Position numbers and translations under genes: made by a program
Shown: positions 16,545-24,828 of the stretch, in pieces
Numbering within the stretch: the first letter of the stretch is position 1
Layout of the letters: every line of letters starts with the position of its first letter
Notes under the pieces: model-generated
Told to the model about the DNA's origin: nothing
What the model saw: only the letters and a program-made list of their open reading frames with translations
Database searches by the model: none
Assembly (NCBI RefSeq): GCF_042652085.1
Contig: NZ_JBHSJF010000003.1
Span: forward strand, 1 to 64,000
Source of the DNA: Flaviflagellibacter deserti
GTDB lineage: Bacteria; Pseudomonadota; Alphaproteobacteria; Rhizobiales; Methylopilaceae
Reading direction: 5' to 3'
Length of the DNA: 64,000 bases

Positions 16545-17939
16545 ATGAATGTCTGGGTCCCAGATCTCGAAAGCCTGCCTGGGCCGAAATATCTCGCGAT
16601 CTCGAGTGCGCTCGCAGGTGACATAAGGACCGGCAAATTGCGGCCGGGCGACCGGCTGCCGCCGCAGCGCGATCTCGCCAAGGCGCTCGGCGTCGACCTG
16701 ACCACGGTGACGCGCGCTTATGCGGTGGCGCGCCGCGACGGCTTGATCGAGGCGAACTCCCGGCGCGGCAGTTTCGTCAAGGAAGCCGCTCCCATTGCGG
16801 CTCCGGGAAAGACGAATTCCCTGCCGGCCCCGGTCATCGATCTCGGCATGAACATGCCGCCCGTTCCACGTGATCTCCCTCTCGGAGAAATGCTCGCGGA
16901 GGCGATGGCGCAGGTGCTGCACGGCCCCGACGCGGCGGCGCGTCTTCACTATCAGGCACGTGGCGGAGCAATCGTGGACCGGGCCGCCGGGGCGACCTGG
17001 CTATCGGCCCGAATTCCTCATGCGAGCGAGGATCGCGTGCTCGTCGCTGGCGGCGCCCAGCAGGCGCTCTGGAGCGTCTGCCGCCTCCTGCTGAATCCGG
17101 GCGACGTGCTCCTGACGGGAGCCGTCATCTATCCCGGCATGAAGTGGATCGCCGAGCAGTTGAAGGTCAAGATCGTTCCGATCGCCGACGAGTTCGGCTA
17201 TCTCGACCTCGAACGGTTGCGGCAGGTTTGTCTGCAAGACAAACCGAAGGCTCTGTACACAGTCCCGACCATGGACAACCCGACAACCCGGACTTTGTCG
17301 GACACTGTACGGAAAAAGCTCGCCGACCTGGCAGTCCGCCACCGATTCTGGATCATCGAGGATGACGCCTACGGGGCTCTCCCCTCGGCTCCGCTCCAGC
17401 CGATCGCGGCCCACACTCCCGACCGCACCTGGCATATCGCCAGTCTCTCGAAGGCCGTCTCTCCGGCTCTTCGCGTGGCCTATGTGCTGGCACCAAGCGT
17501 CGTCGGTGCTCTGATGCTGGAAGGCGAGCTCCACGGCGGTTCGGTGATGGCGCCACCGATCAACGCGGGCATCGCCTCGACCTGGATTCTCGAAGGAACC
17601 CTTGGGAAAATCACAGCCGCGGTGCGCGCTGAAAGCGCCCGCCGTCAGGCGGTTCTGATCGCGGCCCTCGGAGAGAAAAACCTGCAGGCCGACCCCGAAG
17701 GACATCACGCCTGGCTCAGTCTGCCGAAGGGCTGGACCGGCCGCGATTTCTCCGACGCCGCCCGCCGCGTCGGCGTGGCCGCGGTTGCAGGCGAGACCTT
17801 CGCCGTCGGGTCGGACCCGGTCGAGGCCGTCCGCCTGTCGATCGGCGCATTCGCCAGGGAAGAGGACGTGGCCAAGGGCGCGCGATTGCTCGCGGCGCTG
17901 CTGCTTGGCGGTTCGGGCGCGGTCGAGTCGTTCATCTGA
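16545..17939 (+). CDS. MocR-type transcriptional regulator (GntR HTH plus aminotransferase-like domain)
   Basis: 464 aa. N-terminal GntR winged helix at about residues 12-80 (PPQRDLAKALGVDLTTVTRAY), then a fold-type I aminotransferase domain. The PLP lysine is near residue 302 in SLSKAVSPALR and the Asp of the cofactor site lies in IIEDDAYGAL. MocR proteins bind PLP or a PLP-adduct and act as regulators, usually of a neighbouring gene. The ATG at 16545 is preferred over one nine bases upstream, on alignment with the MNVW-type start; ribosome sites are weak for both. Divergent from DUF983 and EamA, its likely targets. It is AT-richer upstream than its surroundings. Confidence 0.92.
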   Translation: MNVWVPDLESLPGPKYLAISSALAGDIRTGKLRPGDRLPPQRDLAKALGVDLTTVTRAYAVARRDGLIEANSRRGSFVKEAAPIAAPGKTNSLPAPVIDLGMNMPPVPRDLPLGEMLAEAMAQVLHGPDAAARLHYQARGGAIVDRAAGATWLSARIPHASEDRVLVAGGAQQALWSVCRLLLNPGDVLLTGAVIYPGMKWIAEQLKVKIVPIADEFGYLDLERLRQVCLQDKPKALYTVPTMDNPTTRTLSDTVRKKLADLAVRHRFWIIEDDAYGALPSAPLQPIAAHTPDRTWHIASLSKAVSPALRVAYVLAPSVVGALMLEGELHGGSVMAPPINAGIASTWILEGTLGKITAAVRAESARRQAVLIAALGEKNLQADPEGHHAWLSLPKGWTGRDFSDAARRVGVAAVAGETFAVGSDPVEAVRLSIGAFAREEDVAKGARLLAALLLGGSGAVESFI

Positions 17940-17947
17940 GGGGTGCG

Positions 17948-18063
17948 TCTCGGAAGCGGCAAAGCCGCTGTCCGGGACCCATAACCCCTGTGCTGATGAT
18001 GGAAGCGAGACGCTGCGGAGTATCGGTTCCGGGGCTCGCCGCTTCGCGTCGCTCCGGAACACG
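17948..18063. repeat. Intergenic repeat-like element
   Basis: Non-coding stretch between the MocR and PotC-like genes. It contains TCCGGGACCC, followed by self-complementary GC-rich tracts around TTCCGGGGC and CTCCGGAAC. It shares TCCGGGACCCA with the clearer element at 54858-54941. This style of palindromic repeat is common between genes in rhizobia and relatives. Confidence 0.4.
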
Positions 18064-18066
18064 GGC

Positions 18067-19296
18067 TCATTGCTTCGGCGGCGACAGACCCTGGAATGCC
18101 CCGCCGAACGGAGAAGGATTCTGCGCCGGCGGTGGCCCGGGAGGCGCAGCGTCGGGCGATTGCGGCGCGACGTTCCCGAATGCGCCGCCGAACGGCGATG
18201 GATTCTTTGTTCCCTGCGGCGCGCCGGGCTGTGCTGGCTGCGGAGCGGGCGCGTTCTGCTTCATCCGCTTCTGCTGCTCTTCCAGGAAGCGCTGCTGGTT
18301 GGCGCGCTTCTCGTCGATGACCTCCTGCTTGCAGACCGTCGCGTCGTGCAGGCTGCCGCGCCAGATCGCGACGGCTGCAAGCGCGATCAGGAGAAGGCCG
18401 ATCGTTGCCGGATGGGCGACGAAGCGGCCGATCGGATTGCCGTAGAGTCGGGAGCGCGAGGCCCGCCCGGTCACGATGGCCTCGCGGCGGCGGGTGTGCG
18501 CTTCCTGGATCATCGCCCCGATGAGCGTCACCGCGATGATGATCACCGCCAGCGCCGACAGCGACGGGTCGATGCCGTAGCGGACCTTCGAGGCCAGCGC
18601 CGTCGTGAAGGTCGACTGGGCGAGGATCGTGAAGACTGTCGTGTTGTAGTTCTCGAACGAGGCCAGCAGCGTCAGGAACGCGGCGGACAGGATCGCCGGC
18701 CGGAGGAACGGCAGCATGATCTTGCGGAAGGCCTGGCCCGGCGTGGCGCCGAGATCGAGCGCGGCTTCGGTCAAAGTCGGGTCGAAGCGCTGCAGCCGTG
18801 CGCTGAAGATCAGCATGGCATAGGCGGAGATGAACGTGACCTGACCGGCGATGGTCAGGAACATGCCGTTGAAGAACACCGAGTCGTAGCCGAAGCCGAG
18901 CTGGCGGCCGATATGACCCCAGAATACGATGGTCGAGATGCCGAGCACGACGCCTGGAATGAGGATCGGCGTGATCAGCACGGTGTAGAGCGCCGAGCGC
19001 AGCTTCGGCCCGATCTCGGCAAGTGCCAGCGCGCCGGCGAGGCCGACCGGAACCGACAGCGCCACGACGCCCGCGCCGATGATGATGCTGTTGACCAGAC
19101 CGCCCATCAGGCGGCGGTCGTTCACGAGGACGCCGAACCATTCCGTCGTGAAGCATTCCCAGGGCGAGATGCGCGGGAACGACGAGGAGTTGAAGGCCGT
19201 GATCGTCATGATGATCAGCGGCCCGAACAGGAAGCCGAAGAACAGCAGCGAATAGCCGACGGAGAAGGTCTGGCCGCGAAGGGTCGAGGCGCTCAT
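18067..19296 (-). CDS. Polyamine-type ABC transporter permease (PotC-like) with long C-terminal extension
   Basis: 409 aa. Residues 1-275 are a normal PotC-type permease with six transmembrane helices and the EAA loop (AALDLGATPGQAFRKIMLP, near 175). The remaining 130 residues are unusual. They form one extra transmembrane helix (about 295-310), a charged helix rich in Glu/Lys/Gln (315-340) and a Pro/Gln/Ala-rich tail with the nonapeptide NPSPFGGAF present twice. Four-base ATGA overlap with the PotB-like gene upstream. The last gene of the potD-A-B-C set on the minus strand. Substrate is unproven; polyamines are the family default, but the same family includes 2-aminoethylphosphonate importers. 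Confidence 0.9.
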   Translation of the reverse strand: MSASTLRGQTFSVGYSLLFFGFLFGPLIIMTITAFNSSSFPRISPWECFTTEWFGVLVNDRRLMGGLVNSIIIGAGVVALSVPVGLAGALALAEIGPKLRSALYTVLITPILIPGVVLGISTIVFWGHIGRQLGFGYDSVFFNGMFLTIAGQVTFISAYAMLIFSARLQRFDPTLTEAALDLGATPGQAFRKIMLPFLRPAILSAAFLTLLASFENYNTTVFTILAQSTFTTALASKVRYGIDPSLSALAVIIIAVTLIGAMIQEAHTRRREAIVTGRASRSRLYGNPIGRFVAHPATIGLLLIALAAVAIWRGSLHDATVCKQEVIDEKRANQQRFLEEQQKRMKQNAPAPQPAQPGAPQGTKNPSPFGGAFGNVAPQSPDAAPPGPPPAQNPSPFGGAFQGLSPPKQ

Positions 19297-20216
19297 CGGC
19301 CGATCGCCCCGATATTGACCTTGAACACCTTCATCATCAGCAGGACGAAGCCGAGACAGGTGACGAGGAGGATCGCGGCATAGGCGGAGCCGCGTTGCCA
19401 GTTACCGGCGTCGCTGAACCATTGATAGACGAGCTGCGTGAACCAGAGATTGGACGGGCCGCCGAGGATTTGCGGCGCGGCGAGAGCGCCGGCGGTCAGC
19501 ATGAACACCATGGTCGCGCCCGACGCGATGCCGGGCTTGGCCACCGGAAGCACGATCCGCCAATGGACCCTCCACCAGCTCGCGCCCATGTCCTGCGCGG
19601 CCTCGATCTGGTTGCGATCGAGCGCCTCGACCGCGTTGTAGATCGGGAACACCATCAGCAGGATGTAGGTGTAGGTCAGGCCGGAATAGAGCGCGACATT
19701 CGCTCGGATGAAATCTATGGGCACGTCCCAGAAACCGAGCGACATGCCGACACCGTTGATCAGGCCGGTCGCGCCGAAGATCACGCGGAAGGCGAAGGCA
19801 CGCAGGATTTCGTTGACCCAGAACGGCACGATGAGGCCGAGGATCATCAGCCGGGCCGCCACACCGGTCGCGGAATGGGCGAGGATGAAGGCGATCGGGT
19901 AGCAGACGATGACGTCAATGATCGTCACGAGGACGGAGGCGAGGATCGTCTTGCCGAGCACGCCCATGTCGAGCGTGTTCGTGCCGCTGCCGTCGCGGAA
20001 CAGGAAGAAGCCGTAGTTCGATAGCGTGTAGACGTCCTGCGGCCCGCCAATGTCCTGCGGCGATAGATTGTGCCGGAACGAATAATCGAGCATCGCGACC
20101 TGCGGCAGCGCGATGAGGACCAGCACCCAGACGAGGACGGTGAGGCTGATAAAGAGCGCGACGCCGATGCCGTGACGGCTGACGAATTCGTCGAAGACCG
20201 ATTTCAGACGGTCCAC
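19293..20216 (-). CDS. Polyamine-type ABC transporter permease (PotB-like)
   Basis: 307 aa from a GTG at 20216, chosen because GGAGG sits seven bases upstream and the GTG follows the ATPase stop codon by two bases. A longer in-frame start lies inside the ATPase gene. About six transmembrane helices; the EAA loop reads EAAQDMGASWWRVHWRIVLP near residue 215. Forms the membrane channel with the PotC-like subunit. Tight coupling on both sides indicates one operon. Confidence 0.92.
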   Translation of the reverse strand: MDRLKSVFDEFVSRHGIGVALFISLTVLVWVLVLIALPQVAMLDYSFRHNLSPQDIGGPQDVYTLSNYGFFLFRDGSGTNTLDMGVLGKTILASVLVTIIDVIVCYPIAFILAHSATGVAARLMILGLIVPFWVNEILRAFAFRVIFGATGLINGVGMSLGFWDVPIDFIRANVALYSGLTYTYILLMVFPIYNAVEALDRNQIEAAQDMGASWWRVHWRIVLPVAKPGIASGATMVFMLTAGALAAPQILGGPSNLWFTQLVYQWFSDAGNWQRGSAYAAILLVTCLGFVLLMMKVFKVNIGAIGR

Positions 20217-20218
20217 GG

Positions 20219-21304
20219 TCAGGCCTCCGGCGTGGCGGGGAGCGCCCACGCCTTCTCGGGATTGTACGAGGCCTTAACGACTTGGCCGGGAACCAGCGGT
20301 GCCCCCTCGCTGCCGCTGTTGACCCGCGACAACCGCAGCGGAATGCCCTTGTCCTCAAGGAAGAGGTTGCGGACGCTGCCCTCGAACTCCTCCTTTACGA
20401 CGGTGCATGAAATCGACGGAGCATTCGCGGCCTCGCCAACCGCAAGCTGCTCCGGCCGGATGAACAAAGTGACGATATCGCCCGGCGCGTAACTACGCCC
20501 ACCGCTGGCCCGGCCGGGCAGCATGCCGATCGGGGTGTCGACGACGACATCTCCGCCGCTCTGCGACGCTACCTTGCCCGAGATCGCATTGGTCTCGCCT
20601 ACAAAAGAGGCAACGAAGGCTGTCCGGGGCCGGTCGTAGATCACTTCGGGCACGTCGATTTGCTGGACCACGCCGGCGCTCATCACCGCGACGCGATCCG
20701 ACATGGTCAGCGCCTCACCCTGATCGTGGGTGATGTAGATGAAGGTCAGGCCGACGCGCTTCTGGATGGAGCGAAGCTCCGTCCGCATGTGGTGGCGAAG
20801 CTTGAGGTCGAGCGCCGACAGCGGCTCATCGAGGAGCAGAATGTCCGGCTCCACCGCAAGAGCGCGGGCGATGGCGACGCGCTGGCGCTGGCCGCCGGAG
20901 AGCTCATAGACCTTCTTGTCGCCGACACCCGGCAGCGCGATCAGGTCGAGCAGTTCGTCGGCGCGGCGGCGGCGCTCCTTGCGGCCGACACCACGAACTT
21001 CGAGCGGAAAGGCGATGTTCTCGGCGACGGACATCAGCGGAAACAGCGCGAGGTTCTGGAAGATCAGCGCGGTCGGGCGCTTGTTTGGGCCGACGCGGCG
21101 CATGTCGTTGCCGCCGATCAGCACGCGGCCCTCGGTCGGTTCAATAAAGCCGGAGATGCAGCGGAGCAGGGTGGTCTTTCCACAGCCGGACGGACCAAGG
21201 AAGGAAAAGAATTCGCCGCCCTGAATGGTCAGCAGAGCGTTGTCGACCGCCGTATGCGACCCGAACCGGATCGTGACGTGGTCAAGCGCGACATCCTTGG
21301 TCAT
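20219..21304 (-). CDS. Polyamine-type ABC transporter ATPase (PotA-like)
   Basis: 361 aa. Walker A GPSGCGKTT at about 36-44, signature LSGGQRQRVAIARAL at about 132-146, Walker B ILLLDEPLSALD, and a C-terminal TOBE regulatory domain (about 270-355). Start ATG at 21304; the 13 extra codons upstream are not conserved-looking. Drives import by the PotB/PotC channel. It is separated from the binding-protein gene by a 100-base gap holding a terminator. Confidence 0.94.
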   Translation of the reverse strand: MTKDVALDHVTIRFGSHTAVDNALLTIQGGEFFSFLGPSGCGKTTLLRCISGFIEPTEGRVLIGGNDMRRVGPNKRPTALIFQNLALFPLMSVAENIAFPLEVRGVGRKERRRRADELLDLIALPGVGDKKVYELSGGQRQRVAIARALAVEPDILLLDEPLSALDLKLRHHMRTELRSIQKRVGLTFIYITHDQGEALTMSDRVAVMSAGVVQQIDVPEVIYDRPRTAFVASFVGETNAISGKVASQSGGDVVVDTPIGMLPGRASGGRSYAPGDIVTLFIRPEQLAVGEAANAPSISCTVVKEEFEGSVRNLFLEDKGIPLRLSRVNSGSEGAPLVPGQVVKASYNPEKAWALPATPEA

Positions 21305-21337
21305 ACCGAACTGAGCCCCTGCACCCGCACCCCTAAA

Positions 21338-21376
21338 AGGCAAGAAGCGCGCCGCGTGTGTGACACGGCGCGCTTC
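21338..21376 (-). terminator. Partial terminator between binding-protein and ATPase genes
   Basis: An 11-bp stem (GAAGCGCGCCG, 21344-21354, with CGGCGCGCTTC, 21366-21376). On the minus strand it is followed after five bases by TTTT. It lies directly downstream of the PotD-like gene and probably attenuates transcription into the ATPase gene. Confidence 0.6.
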
Positions 21377-21404
21377 CTTTCACACGCGAACTGAGCCCCC
21401 CAGC

Positions 21405-22541
21405 TCAGGCGCTCATGAACTTGTTCACGAACTCGGTACGGGCTTCGCTGTACCACTTGGCCTCGGCCGGCCAGGGGTTGAGCTTGGACAGCGCGTCGCC
21501 CGGATAGGCGTCGGCGAAGTTCTTCGCGTAGACCTCGCCGCCGAACTTGTCGGCGCCGATGACCGGCGAGTTGTAGCCGTGCGTCTTGATTGCCGTGCCG
21601 GCGAGCTCCGGATCGTAGCAGGCCGCGATGAAGGCGTAGACCTGATCGATGTTCTTGGCGCCGACCGGGAGCGACATGCCGTCGACCCAGGCCATCGCGC
21701 CTTCGACCGGCGCGCGGTACATGACCGGCTCGCCGGCCGTCTTGAGGGCGATCGGAGGGCCGTCCCAGGTCTGCGCGACGATGACACCCTCGTTCAGGAG
21801 GCCGTTCTTCTGCGCGTCGGCATCCTTCCAAATCAGCTTGAGGTTCTTCTTCTTCTTGATCGCGGTCTCGGTGAGTTTGCCCCAGACTTCCTTCATCTTC
21901 TCGGGAGTCTCGTAGGCCGACCAGATCGAGCCGGGAGCGAGTTCGCCGCGGCGCTCCATGCCGAGGCCGAGACCGAGCATCGAGGAATGGGCGCGGCCCA
22001 TGGTCTTGCCGGCGTTCGCCTCATCCCACACGTCGTAATAGGACGGGAACTCGCCGGCCGGGGTGAACTTGTCGGTGCGCCATGCGACACCTTCCGTACC
22101 CCAGATGTGCGGGATCCAGGTTGTGCCCTTGCCGAAGTTCCAGAACTTGTCGCCCAGCGCCATGGCCGGGTTCACCTTGTCGATCGCCACCTTCTTCATG
22201 TCGAAGGGCTGAAGCAGGCCAAGGTCCTTCCAGAGCGGATTGCGGTTCACGGTCGGGGTGACGATGTCGAAGCCCTGGCCGTTGGTGGCCTTCATCTTGT
22301 TCAGGATTTCGTCGTTGTCACCGATGCCGGTGAAATTGATCTTGATACCGGTCTTGTCGGTGAAGCTCTTCTGAAAGCTGTCCGGCAGGTAGTCGGACCA
22401 CATCAGGATGTTGATCTCGCCCGACGAGGCGAGCGCGCTCGGGCTGACGATCGCGGGCATCGCAACGGCCGCCGCCGCGGCAGCCGATCCCTTGAGGACG
22501 GTGCGGCGATCGACCGGCAGGTTGAACTTGGAAGCGGACAT
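21405..22541 (-). CDS. Polyamine-type periplasmic binding protein (PotD-like)
   Basis: 378 aa. Twin-arginine-type signal (DRRTVLKG followed by an alanine-rich stretch, cleavage near ALASSG), then a PotD/solute-binding family 1 fold starting INILMWSDYLPDSF. The aromatic pair in the first loop (Trp and Tyr of MWSDY) matches the position where PotD lines its polyamine site, but the other ligand residues cannot be checked by eye. Folded-state export is suggested by the Tat signal. First gene of the set on the minus strand and divergent from a MocR regulator, its probable controller. Confidence 0.92.
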   Translation of the reverse strand: MSASKFNLPVDRRTVLKGSAAAAAAVAMPAIVSPSALASSGEINILMWSDYLPDSFQKSFTDKTGIKINFTGIGDNDEILNKMKATNGQGFDIVTPTVNRNPLWKDLGLLQPFDMKKVAIDKVNPAMALGDKFWNFGKGTTWIPHIWGTEGVAWRTDKFTPAGEFPSYYDVWDEANAGKTMGRAHSSMLGLGLGMERRGELAPGSIWSAYETPEKMKEVWGKLTETAIKKKKNLKLIWKDADAQKNGLLNEGVIVAQTWDGPPIALKTAGEPVMYRAPVEGAMAWVDGMSLPVGAKNIDQVYAFIAACYDPELAGTAIKTHGYNSPVIGADKFGGEVYAKNFADAYPGDALSKLNPWPAEAKWYSEARTEFVNKFMSA

Positions 22542-22597
22542 GGGAGTCTCCAGCGGAATGCGGCCGATCCCTCGGGCGCGTGTTGAGCGCCCTAAGC

Positions 22598-22671
22598 CTC
22601 TCAGATGAGAGTTTCGTGACAGCCGTCGGAAATGCTATTTCGCAGGACGAAACTCGTTAGAGCCAGAGTTT
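22598..22671. promoter_or_regulatory. Divergent control region with two inverted repeats and a shared 12-mer
   Basis: Between the PotD-like gene and the second MocR gene. CTCTCA-GA-TGAGAG at 22598-22611 and AAACTC-N10-GAGTTT at 22650-22671 are perfect inverted repeats. Inside the second lies CGTTAGAGCCAG (22655-22666), which recurs exactly at 27429-27440 upstream of the class III aminotransferase gene. These are candidate binding sites for the MocR protein. Confidence 0.4.
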
Positions 22672-22695
22672 GAATTCTATGGAGCCAGCGTCGAT

Positions 22696-24186
22696 ATGCT
22701 GGAGCGTTTCTTTGAAAATCCGCTCGATCACGGGCGGGCATTGCAGCAGCAGATCCAGGAAAGGATCGTCCAGGCGATCCTCGACGGCGCTCTGTCGCCT
22801 TATGAGCCGCTGCCGGCAACCCGGAGCTTCGCCAATACTCTGAAAGTCTCCAGGAATACGGTGACCCTGGTCTACGAGCGGCTGGCCGAGGATGGCTACC
22901 TGACACCGGTCAACCGGCGCGGATATTTCGTCAACGAACGCTATGTCCGCGAACAGCTGAACGTTCGTGTCGACGATCGGTCCGCGGCGATGTTTCCCCA
23001 TGCGGCGAAGCCGGTCGATTTCGAAAAGCGCTTCCGCATCAGCCCGTCACGGCAGTCGAACATCGTCAAGCCGGCATGGCGCGACTATCCCTATCCCTTC
23101 GTGTACGGGCAGGTCTCGCCCGACCAGACCTCGGTTAGCCGCTGGCGCGATTGCGTTCGCCAGGCCGGCTCGGCCCGCAACGCGCAGGCGTGGATGGGCG
23201 ATCTCATCGACGCGGATGATCCGATGCTGATCGATCAGATCATCCGCCGCATGCTGCCGAAGCGTGGCTTCCGGGCGCGCGAGGACGAGATCCTGATCAC
23301 GGTCGGCGCGCAGAACGCGGTCTATCTGATCGCCAACCTGATGTGCGGGCCGGGGACCAGGGTCGGCGTCGAGGAGCCAGGGTATGTCGACGCCCGCAAC
23401 ATCTTCCTCGCGCATGGTGCCGAGATCGTTCCGCAGAGCGTCGACTCCAATGGGCTGAAGATCCAGGAAGGGCTGAACGGTTGCGCGCTGGTCTATGTCA
23501 CGCCCGGCCACCAGGCGCCGACCAACGTTACCCTCACCATGCAGCGCCGCCTTGCTCTCTTGGAGGCCGCCGAGCGTGAGGACTTCCTGATCGTCGAGGA
23601 CGATTACGAGCACGAACTGAACTATGTCGGTCCCCAGCATCCGGCGCTGAAGAGCTTCGACCGCGCCGGACGCGTGATGCATATCGGTAGCCTGTCGAAG
23701 CCGGTCTTCCCCGGGCTGCGCCTCGGCTTCGTCATCGCGCCGCCGCCGGTGATCCGCGAGCTCCGCGCGCTGCGCCGCCTCGAATACCGCCACCCGTCCG
23801 CGCTTGATCAGCGGTCGATGGCGATCTTCCTGGCCGATGGCCATTTCGATGCCCATATCCGCCGCCAGCGTGACACGCTCTCCGCCAAATGGAAGACGAT
23901 CCTGCGAGAGATCGAACGCCAGCTCCAGGGATGCGGCGTGACGATGACGACCGGCGGTTCCGCGCTCTGGCTGCGGCTCCCGGAAGGTGTCGATGCTGGC
24001 GTGCTGCAGAAGGCGGCGATGGCGCGTGGCGTCCTGATCGAGTCGGGCACGGTGCACTTCGTGACGCCCCCGGCGGGACGTGGTTTCATCCGGCTCGGCT
24101 TCGCCGCGATCGCCAATGAGAAAATCGCGCCGGGCATCAAGCTGCTGGCGGAAGTGCTCGCCTCAGTTCCGCGTCGCGCAGCCTAG
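22696..24186 (+). CDS. MocR/PdxR-type transcriptional regulator
   Basis: 496 aa. GntR winged helix at about residues 12-80 (LPATRSFANTLKVSRNTVTLVYERL), then an aminotransferase-like domain (about 120-490) with the PLP lysine near residue 335 in SLSKPVFPGLRLGF and IVEDDYEHELNY before it. Divergent from the PotD-like gene, followed nine bases later by paiB. Likely regulates the importer, and perhaps the aminotransferase at 26-27 kb, in response to an amine that reacts with PLP. The ATG at 22696 is preceded by GGAG at longer than ideal spacing. Confidence 0.93.
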   Translation: MLERFFENPLDHGRALQQQIQERIVQAILDGALSPYEPLPATRSFANTLKVSRNTVTLVYERLAEDGYLTPVNRRGYFVNERYVREQLNVRVDDRSAAMFPHAAKPVDFEKRFRISPSRQSNIVKPAWRDYPYPFVYGQVSPDQTSVSRWRDCVRQAGSARNAQAWMGDLIDADDPMLIDQIIRRMLPKRGFRAREDEILITVGAQNAVYLIANLMCGPGTRVGVEEPGYVDARNIFLAHGAEIVPQSVDSNGLKIQEGLNGCALVYVTPGHQAPTNVTLTMQRRLALLEAAEREDFLIVEDDYEHELNYVGPQHPALKSFDRAGRVMHIGSLSKPVFPGLRLGFVIAPPPVIRELRALRRLEYRHPSALDQRSMAIFLADGHFDAHIRRQRDTLSAKWKTILREIERQLQGCGVTMTTGGSALWLRLPEGVDAGVLQKAAMARGVLIESGTVHFVTPPAGRGFIRLGFAAIANEKIAPGIKLLAEVLASVPRRAA

Positions 24187-24195
24187 GAGATCCCG

Positions 24196-24825
24196 TTGTA
24201 CATTCCGCCACGTTTTGTCATCGAGGACCTCCCGGATATCCACGATCACATCCGCGCCTGCCGTCTGGCCAATCTCGTAACGGCGGCGTCGGACGGACTG
24301 ATCGCCACCCCGCTGCCCTTGATCCTCGATGCGGCCGAGGGCGAATTCGGCACGCTTTACGGGCACGTCGGCCGGCCCAATCCGCAGTGGCAGAAACCGG
24401 TGAAAGGAGACGCGATGGCGATCTTCATGGGGCCGGACGCCTATGTGACGCCGTCCTGGTATGCGACCAAGCAGGAGACGGGGAAGGTCGTTCCGACCTG
24501 GAACTACGTCGCGGTCCATGCCTACGGCCCTGTCGAGTTCTTCGACGACCCGGATCGGCTGCTGGATGCGGTCACCCGCCTGACAGACCTTTACGAGCAG
24601 CCACGAAGCGAGCGCTGGCGAGTCGACGATGCGCCGGAGAATTTCATCCGCGCGCAGCTTCGCGGCATCGTCGGCCTCCGCCTTCCGATCACGCGGATCG
24701 AGGGCAAGGAGAAGATGAGCCAGAACCGCAACGAGGCCGACCGCGAGGGTGTCGCGGCGGGACTTGCCGACAGCGAGAGCCAGATGGACCGGGTCGTCGC
24801 GGAGCGCGTGCGAAGCGGCCTCTGA
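24196..24825 (+). CDS. paiB: PaiB-type FMN-binding regulator
   Basis: 209 aa. Begins MYIPPRF, the family hallmark, from a TTG at 24196 with AGGAG six bases upstream; no ATG start fits. The split-barrel FMN-binding fold includes VTAASDGLIATPLPL (about 30-45), GHVGRPNPQW, and VPTWNYVAVHAYGPV near 105-120. In Bacillus, PaiB represses sporulation and protease genes, and the paiAB pair is linked to polyamine acetylation. The place here next to a polyamine-type importer and a MocR regulator fits an amine-response role. Co-transcribed with the MocR gene, and convergent with the DoxX-like gene three bases later. Confidence 0.9.
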   Translation: MYIPPRFVIEDLPDIHDHIRACRLANLVTAASDGLIATPLPLILDAAEGEFGTLYGHVGRPNPQWQKPVKGDAMAIFMGPDAYVTPSWYATKQETGKVVPTWNYVAVHAYGPVEFFDDPDRLLDAVTRLTDLYEQPRSERWRVDDAPENFIRAQLRGIVGLRLPITRIEGKEKMSQNRNEADREGVAAGLADSESQMDRVVAERVRSGL

Positions 24826-24828
24826 TCC

